Positions 57,822 through 64,000 of a stretch of DNA of 64,000 bases are shown one piece after another. The DNA lies in NCBI GenBank assembly GCA_032718475.1, contig JAUCBJ010007728.1, positions 62,001-126,000 of the forward strand. The letters are read 5' to 3'. Below the pieces are notes generated by a model, which saw only the letters and a program-made list of their open reading frames with translations, was not told where the DNA came from and made no database searches. The translations under genes and the position numbers were made by a program. The stretch is from Nemertoderma westbladi. Lineage: Eukaryota; Xenacoelomorpha; Nemertodermatida; Nemertodermatidae. How positions within the stretch are numbered: position 1 is the first letter of the stretch; every line of letters starts with the position of its first letter.

Positions 57822-58080
57822 TGTCCGGAATATTTCGGAATCCCGGACATCGAAAATATCAAGGACCGAAAGAAAACATGTATTTCTTGCTTGCTAGTAT
57901 ATTACTCAGTTCGTATATATATCAGTATATAATAGGATAACGTACATACATAAATGTCAGATAACACAAAACTAAAACAGTAAAACTAAAAGCACAGTGT
58001 ACTCTACTGCCGTACTGCCTGACTGAACTACCAACTGAAAGCACCCAGCTGATCATCCTAAATACAGTATATTTGGGACA
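57822..58080 (-). repeat. E3 5' LTR (259 bp)
   Basis: Identical to 51586-51844, next to the target duplication AAAGT at 58081-58085. It contains ATATATATCAG/TATATAAT AT-rich sequence, but no promoter element that I would call. Confidence 0.95.
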
Positions 58081-58915
58081 AAAGTCAAAAGAACAGGTAA
58101 CACTTACATTTATAGAAGTAATCAGCTGTTATTTGCTACGTCTTTCCGCTGAAGATGAATGAATTTTGATTGTGTCAAAAACACCCCCTATCTGTGGTTG
58201 TATGAGTGGAGAGATAAGTAGCCTATCTCCCTATTAATATTGTTGTGTTCTAGAATATTTTTTATAGTTTCATCGTATTGCCAAAGTGACTGGAGCTAAA
58301 GTTATTATGTAATGCAATAATTCACCTCAAATATCTCAGCTATTTCATGAACATAATGAAGTATTAAAGCCATGTCAAAATCCTTGGTGTTTTTCTGCAA
58401 TAATTTATCAAAATATCCTCTGATTTTTTACAAAAAGCATATCGATTTTCATATTTATAACTTCTATCCCACTCCACGAGATAGAGAATCTTAAATGAAA
58501 GTCACAAGAACAGGTAACACTTACATTTATAGAAGTAATCAGCTGTTATTTGCTACGTCTTTCCGCTGAGGATGAATGAATTTTGATTGTGTCAGAACAC
58601 CCCCTATCTGTGGTTGTATGAGTGGAGAGATAAGTAGCCCAACTCCCTATTAATATTGTTGTGTTCTAGAATATTTATTATTGTTTCATCGTATTGCTAA
58701 AGTGGCTGGAGCTAAAGTTATTATGTAATGCAATAAATCACCTCAAATATCTCAGCTATTTCATGAACATAATGAAGTATTAAAGCCATGTCGAAATCCT
58801 TGGTGTTTTTCTGCAATAATTTATCAAAATATCCTCTGTTTTTTTACAAAAAGCATATCGATTTTCATATTTATAACTTCTATCCCACTCCACGAGATAG
58901 AGAATCTTAAATTAA
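58081..58915. repeat. Satellite array D (two monomers)
   Basis: Satellite between E3 and the TTAA element. The last monomer is of the AAATTAATGTC type, in which a G-to-T change creates the TTAA used as target. Confidence 0.95.
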
Positions 58916-59385
58916 GGGGGGGGGTAGCGCATTTTCTGACCAAAAAGACGAATTTTTGAAACATATCCTATCTGATGCAGAATTTCATGCTGAATCCAAA
59001 TATGGAAACCGTTTTCCCATATCTTGCTTAGTTTTCGAGATATCTGGCATAGAAGATACTGGCTCCTATATATCGCGATATCGGTAAGGCGATGAAGTTT
59101 GGGGTTTGCATTCAATTTCTGCAAATTTCTGTGCCCATTGGTGCCAATTGGATGTCTCCACGAGAAAGAGCACAAAATTTTAATTGAGAAAGTATTTTTT
59201 TATGATTATTGGACCTACTGATCAGTTTATAAGACAACTTCAACTCTCCGGAATGAAGACGGGACTCGAATAAGTGACTCTGCAGTCTTTGCGGGATTAC
59301 ACGGAATAGACTTATCGGTCATCGGAGATCTTCAAAATGTATAATCTCCAGTTCTAGTGGTCGTACGAAGCGGTAGCGGTCATTC

Positions 59386-60189
59386 GGTACTTTTGCACTT
59401 TAGGTCCCCACCCCTAGATTTTTTTTGTGTGTGTTTTTTATGCAAATTACACTACTACAAGGTTAGTGTGACTATCTAGGAACATTTTTGGTATAAAAAA
59501 TGTTAGATTATGTTGCACCCCCGATCAACCCTAACCCAAAACAAAAAGGTTTATTTATTTATTTTTATTTAAAATAGTCAAGCGTTAAATCATTTTATGT
59601 AATTAAATAGCTAAAAAAAAGTACCGGTAAATTTATTTAATAAAATAGAATTCCTTGACATTGCTGAAAAATGCCTCCATCTTGTTCAGCTTTGTTTTAT
59701 TTTTTTCCCTCCACATGAACTCGATGAGATAACTTTCTAGCAGTAGTCTATGAGTTCCGCATTCTCTCTTGTTTCGTTTCTTTGCACGCATCCACATATT
59801 CTCCACTGACTGCGTATGAGCTCCAGTGTCAGGATCAACGAAATTTTTGCTGTGGTTGACTGTCTCGTGATGGTAGCCTTCCGGAAGGTTTTCAATGCCG
59901 TTATAGGCCGCCCAGAGATCCGACATTATTATAGTGTTCGGGTGAATATACTCCTGTATTATTGGAAGCAGCGTTTCAGCTGATCGATTCTCAACAGGCA
60001 CCAGAAATACTTGTGGTAAATGAGCTCACGAATAGAGTTCATTTTAGGCTACTGCTTTTATTAAAAATGTTAAACTGAATACATAAAAATGTTCTCAGAT
60101 AATGCTATTCATATTCTAGAACATAATAATATTATGTTTCCTTGATATAAAAAAATCTCGGTGGTGGGGACCTAAAGTGCAAAAGTACC
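59386..60189 (-). mobile_element. Merlin-like element remnant nested in the left arm
   Basis: Terminal inverted repeats of about 27 bp start GGTACTTTTGCACTTTAGG at 59386, and the complement ends at 60189. CATTC is duplicated at 59381-59385 and 60190-60194. The right arm of the host element contains the uninterrupted CATTCGAAAGC and so shows the empty site. At 804 bp, with only the C-terminal half of a transposase, it is an internally deleted copy. A 5 bp duplication is shorter than the 8-9 bp usual for Merlin. Confidence 0.75.
59633..60025 (-). pseudogene. ISXO2/Merlin-type transposase, C-terminal half
   Basis: About 130 codons are open after a stop at 60026-60028. The segments FLVPVENRSAETLLPIIQ, IIMSDLWAAYNGI, TVNHSKNFVDP, GAHTQSVENMW and SYLIEFMWRE match the second half of ISXO2-like (IS1016/Merlin) transposases. 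The second catalytic Asp (SDLW) and the Glu (SVENMW) are present. The N-terminal zinc finger and the first catalytic Asp are missing, so the protein cannot catalyse transposition by itself. Confidence 0.85.
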
Positions 60190-60861
60190 CATTCGAAAGC
60201 TCTTTTCTTAGAGAACAAAGTTACCATTTGATTTAAGACAAAATGGTTCTAAAGCAACATAACATGAATTTTGGTAAAATATGCCTTGCAAATTTTGTTC
60301 AAGTTATGATTGCTCAGGCAGCTTTCAAGAGTTTGCCAAACCAAATGGTAACTTTGGTCTCTGAGAAAAGAGCTTTCGAATGAGCCCTAAACGAACTCCG
60401 TACGACCACTAGAACTGGAGAGTATACATTTTGAAGATCTCCGATGACCGATAAGTCTATTCCGTGTAATCCCGCAAAGACCGCAGAGTCGCTTATTCGA
60501 GTCCCGTATTAATTTCGTAGACATGAAATTGTCTTATAAACTGATCAGTAGGTCCAATAATCATAAAAAAATACCTTCTCAATTAAAATTTTGTGCTCTT
60601 TCTCGTGGAGACATCCAATTAGCACCACTGAGCACAGAAATTTGCAGAAATTGAATGCAAACCCCAAACTTTATCGCCTTACCGATATCGCGATATATCG
60701 GAGCCAGTCTCTTCTATCCCAGATATCTCGAAAAGTAAGCAAGATATAGGAAAACGGTTTCCATATTTGGATTCAGCATGAAATTCTGCATCAGATAGGA
60801 TATGTTTCAAAAATTCGACTTTTTGGTCAGAAAATGCGCTACCCCCCCCCCCCCCCCCCCC

Positions 60862-63800
60862 TTAATGTCAAAAGAACAGGTAACACTTACATTTATAGCA
60901 GTAATCAGCTGTTATATGCTACGTATTTCCGCTGGAGATGAATGAATTTTGATTGCGTTGGAACAACCCCTATCTGTGGCTGTCTGAGTGGAGCGATAAG
61001 TAGCCTATCTCCTTGTTAATATTGTTGTGTTCTAGAATATTTATTATAGTTTCATCGTATTGCCAAAGTGACTAGAGCTGAAGTTGACTCATAATACAAT
61101 AATTCACCTCAAATATCTCAGCTATTTCATGAACATAATGAAGTATTAAAGCCATCTCGAAATCCTTGGTGTTTTTCTGCAATAATTTATCAGAATATCC
61201 TCTGTTTTTTTACAAAAACCATATCGATTTTCATATTTATAACTTTTAACCCACTCCAAGAGATAGAGAATCTTAAATGAAAGTCACAAGAACAGGTAAC
61301 ACTTACATTTATAGAAGTAATCACCTGTTATTTGCTACGTCTTTCCGCTGAAGATGAATGAATTTTAATTGTGTCAAAAACACCCCCTATCTGTGGTTGT
61401 ATGAGTGGAGAGATAAGTAGCCTATCTCCCTATTAATATTGTTGTGTTCTAGAATATTTTTTATAGTTTCATCGTATTGCCAAAGTGACTGGAGCTAAAG
61501 TTATTATGTAATGAAATAATTCACCTCAAATATCTCAGCTATTTCATGAACATAATGAAGTATTAAAGCCATGTCAAAATCCTTGGTGTTTTTCTGCAAT
61601 AATATATCAAAATATCCTCTGATTTTTTACAAAAACCATATCGATTTTCTTATTTATATCTTCTAACCCACCCCTCCACGAGATAGAGAATCTTAAATGA
61701 AAGTCAAAAGAACAGGTAACACTTACATTTATAGAAGTAATCACCTGTTATTTGCTACGTCTTTCCGCTGAAGATGAATGAATTTTGATTGTGTCAAAAA
61801 CACCCCCTATCTGTGGTTGTATGAGTGGAGAGATAAGTAGCCTATCTCCCTATTAATATTGTTGTGTTCTAGAATATTTTTTATAGTTTCATCGTATTGC
61901 CAAAGTGACTGGAGCTAAAGTTATTATGTAATGCAATAATTCACCTCAAATATCTCAGCTATTTCATGAACATAATGAAGTATTAAAGCCATCTCGAAAT
62001 CCTTGGTGTTTTTCTGCAATAATTTATCAGAATATCCTCTGTTTTTTTACAAAAACCATATCGATTTTCATATTTATAACTTCTAACCCACTCCAAGAGA
62101 TAGAGAATCTTAAATGAAAGTCACAAGAACAGGTAACACTTACATTTATAGAAGTAATCAGCTGTTATTTGCTACGTCTTTCCGCTGAGGATGAATGAAT
62201 TTTGATTGTGTCAGAACACCCCCTATCTGTGGTTGTATGAGTGGAGAGATAAGTAGCCTAACTCCCTATTAATATTGTTGTGTTCTAGAATATTTATTAT
62301 TGTTTCATCGTATTGCTAAAGTGGCTGGTGCTAAAGTTATTATGTAATGCAATAAATCACCTCAAATATCTCAGCTATTTCATGAACATAATGAAGTATT
62401 AAAGCCATGTCAAAATCATTGGTGTTTTTCTGCAATAATATATCAAAATATCCTCTGATTTTTTACAAAAACCTAATCGATTTTCTTATTTATATCTTCT
62501 AACCCACCCCTCCACGAGATAGATAATCTTAAATGAAAGTCAAAAGAACAGGTAACACTTACATTTATAGAAGTAATCACCTGTTATTTGCTACGTCTTT
62601 CCGCTGAAGATGAATGAATTTTGATTGTGTCAAAAACACCCCCTATCTGTGGTTGTATGAGTGGAGAGATAAGTAGCCTATCTCCCTATTAATATTGTTG
62701 TGTTCTAGAATATATTTTATAGTTTCATCGTATTGCCAAAGTGACTGGAGCTAAAGTTATTATGTAATGCAATAATTCACCTCAAATATCTCAGCTATTT
62801 CATGAACATAATGAAGTATTAAAGCCATGTCAAAATCCTTGGTGTTTTTCTGCAATAATTTATCAAAATATCCTCATATTTTTTATCGATTTTCTTATTT
62901 ATATCTTCTATCCCACTCCACGAGATAGAGAATCTTAAATGAATGTCAAAAGAACAGGTAACACTTACATTTATAGCAGTAATCAGCTGTTATTTGCTAC
63001 GTATTTCCGCTGGATATGAATTAATTTTGATTGTATCAGAACACCCCTATAGGTGGTTGTATGAGTGGAGAGATAAGTATCCTATCTCCCTATTAATATT
63101 GTTGTGTTCTAGAATATTTTTTATGGTTTCATCGTATTGCCAAAGTAACTGGAGTTGAAGTTAACTCATAATACAATAATTCACCTCAAATATCTCAGCT
63201 ATTTCATGAACATAATGAAGTATTAAAGCCATGTCAAAATCCTTGGTGTTTTTCTGCAATAATTTATCAAAATATCCCCTGATGTTTTAAAAAACCATAT
63301 CGATTTTCATATTTATAACTTCTATCACACTCCACGAGATAGAGAATCTTAAATGAACGTCAAAAGAACAGGTAACACTTGCATTTATAGCAGTAATCAG
63401 CTGTTATATGCTACGTATTTCCGCTGGAGATGAATGAATTTTGATTGTATCAGAACACCCCTATCTGTGGTTGTATGAGTGGAGAGATAAGTATCCTATC
63501 TCCCTATTAATATTGTTTTGTTCTAGAATATTTATTATGGTTTCATCGTATTGTCAAAGTGACTGGAGTTGAAGTTAACTCATAATACAATAATTCACCT
63601 CAAATGTCTCAGCTATTTCATGAACATAATGAAGTATTAAAGCCATGTCAAAATCCTTGGTGTTTTTCTGCAATAATTTATCAAAATATCCTCTATTTTT
63701 TTCCAAAAACCATATCGATTTTCTTATTTATAACTTCTAACCCACTGATAGAGATAGAGAATCTTAAATGAAAGTCCCAAGAACAGGTAACACTTACATT

Positions 63801-64000
63801 TATAGAAGTAATCAGCTGTTATTAGCTACGTCTTTCCGCTGAAGATGAATGAATTTTGATTGTGTCAGAACACCCCCTATCTGTGGTTGTATGAGTGGAG
63901 AGATAAGTAGCCTATCTCCTTGTTAATATTGTTGTGTTCTAGAATATTTATTATAGTTTCATCGTATTGCCAAAGTGACTAGAGCTGAAGTTGACTCATA
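60862..64000. repeat. Satellite array E, to the right edge
   Basis: About seven and a half monomers resume the register broken by the TTAA element (TTAATGTCAAAAG). Some carry decay not seen elsewhere: a short deletion near 62875 (CTCATATTTTTTATCG), GATATGAATTAATT near 63015 and a shortened ATGTTTTAAAAAACC near 63283. The array leaves the window uninterrupted. No gene is supported. Confidence 0.95.

Larger units (their letters stand above)
51586..58080 (-). mobile_element. E3: 6.5 kb BEL/Pao element with identical LTRs, defective coding
   Basis: LTRs of 259 bp at 51586-51844 and 57822-58080 read identically base for base. In element sense they start TGTCCCAAAT and end CCGGACA. The satellite target AAAGT is duplicated (51581-51585 and 58081-58085). 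A primer-binding site lies two bases inside the 5' LTR. Gag, protease, RT, RNase H and integrase all occur in the usual BEL/Pao order on the minus strand, interrupted by at least four lesions described under the coding entries. Confidence 0.95.
58916..60861. mobile_element. TTAA-flanked foldback element with long inverted arms and poly-G tips
   Basis: TTAA at 58912-58915 and 60862-60865 flanks the insertion, and the empty monomer has it once, so a 4 bp target duplication is supported. The left arm starts G9-TAGCGCATTTTCTGACC and the right arm ends with its complement and C20. The inverted similarity runs about 460 bp (58916-59375 with 60395-60861). After removal of the nested element it continues through CATTCGAAAGCTCTTTT into a second inverted pair (60190-60235 with 60340-60385). 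The original element was about 1.14 kb and nearly all inverted repeat. TTAA duplication is known for piggyBac and Kolobok; the purine-rich 5' end fits Kolobok somewhat better. No transposase of its own is present. Confidence 0.8.

Noticed and set aside
58912-59175. 87-codon minus frame in the left arm of the TTAA element
   Set aside because: It lies in the inverted arm with no family resemblance, and a related frame would be expected in the other arm only because of the inverted repeat.

Overview
The window is one long block of tandem satellite DNA from an animal genome, broken up by transposable elements. I see no single-copy host gene. Three BEL/Pao LTR retrotransposons and a fragment of a fourth (a group confined to animals), a Merlin/ISXO2-type DNA transposon remnant, a long-armed foldback element at TTAA, and a LINE-like fragment point to an invertebrate. 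The species cannot be fixed from the sequence. The setting resembles pericentromeric or other constitutive heterochromatin.

Layout: 1-1303 is a broken BEL/Pao pol fragment (minus strand) that runs off the left edge. A ~75 bp AT-rich spacer leads into a satellite of about 416 bp per monomer. The satellite fills 1380-17715, 32566-35042, 42198-51585, 58081-58915 and 60862-64000. Its monomers form higher-order repeats: a 1,797 bp unit, a 4,163 bp unit duplicated almost without change, and a 2,503 bp unit duplicated almost without change.

Insertions in the satellite: E1 (17716-32565, minus) is a very large, nearly intact BEL/Pao element. It has a 1,597-codon gag-protease frame, a 1,182-codon RT-RNaseH-integrase frame reached by a +1 shift, and an unrecognised third ORF with a CX2C...CX2H module. 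E2 (35043-42197, minus) has LTRs and a 5 bp target duplication but codes only for a Gag-like protein. Its reading frame changes at four G-tracts (poly-C on the + strand). An LINE-like 607 bp fragment lies at 50181-50787 with a 9 bp target duplication. E3 (51586-58080, minus) is a BEL/Pao element whose two LTRs are identical, yet its coding region carries a stop codon, a 79 bp foldback insertion and two frameshifts. A TTAA-flanked element with very long inverted arms (58916-60861) has a Merlin-like remnant (59386-60189) nested in its left arm.

How the parts relate: the satellite is the substrate. Elements inserted into it, and later unequal exchange or segmental amplification copied some insertions with the satellite, for example the 128 bp insert found twice 1,797 bp apart. 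E2 and E3 cannot make a full set of proteins, so they probably depended on proteins supplied by other copies. The ORF3 of E1 and the G-tract-segmented Gag of E2 are the most unusual coding features.
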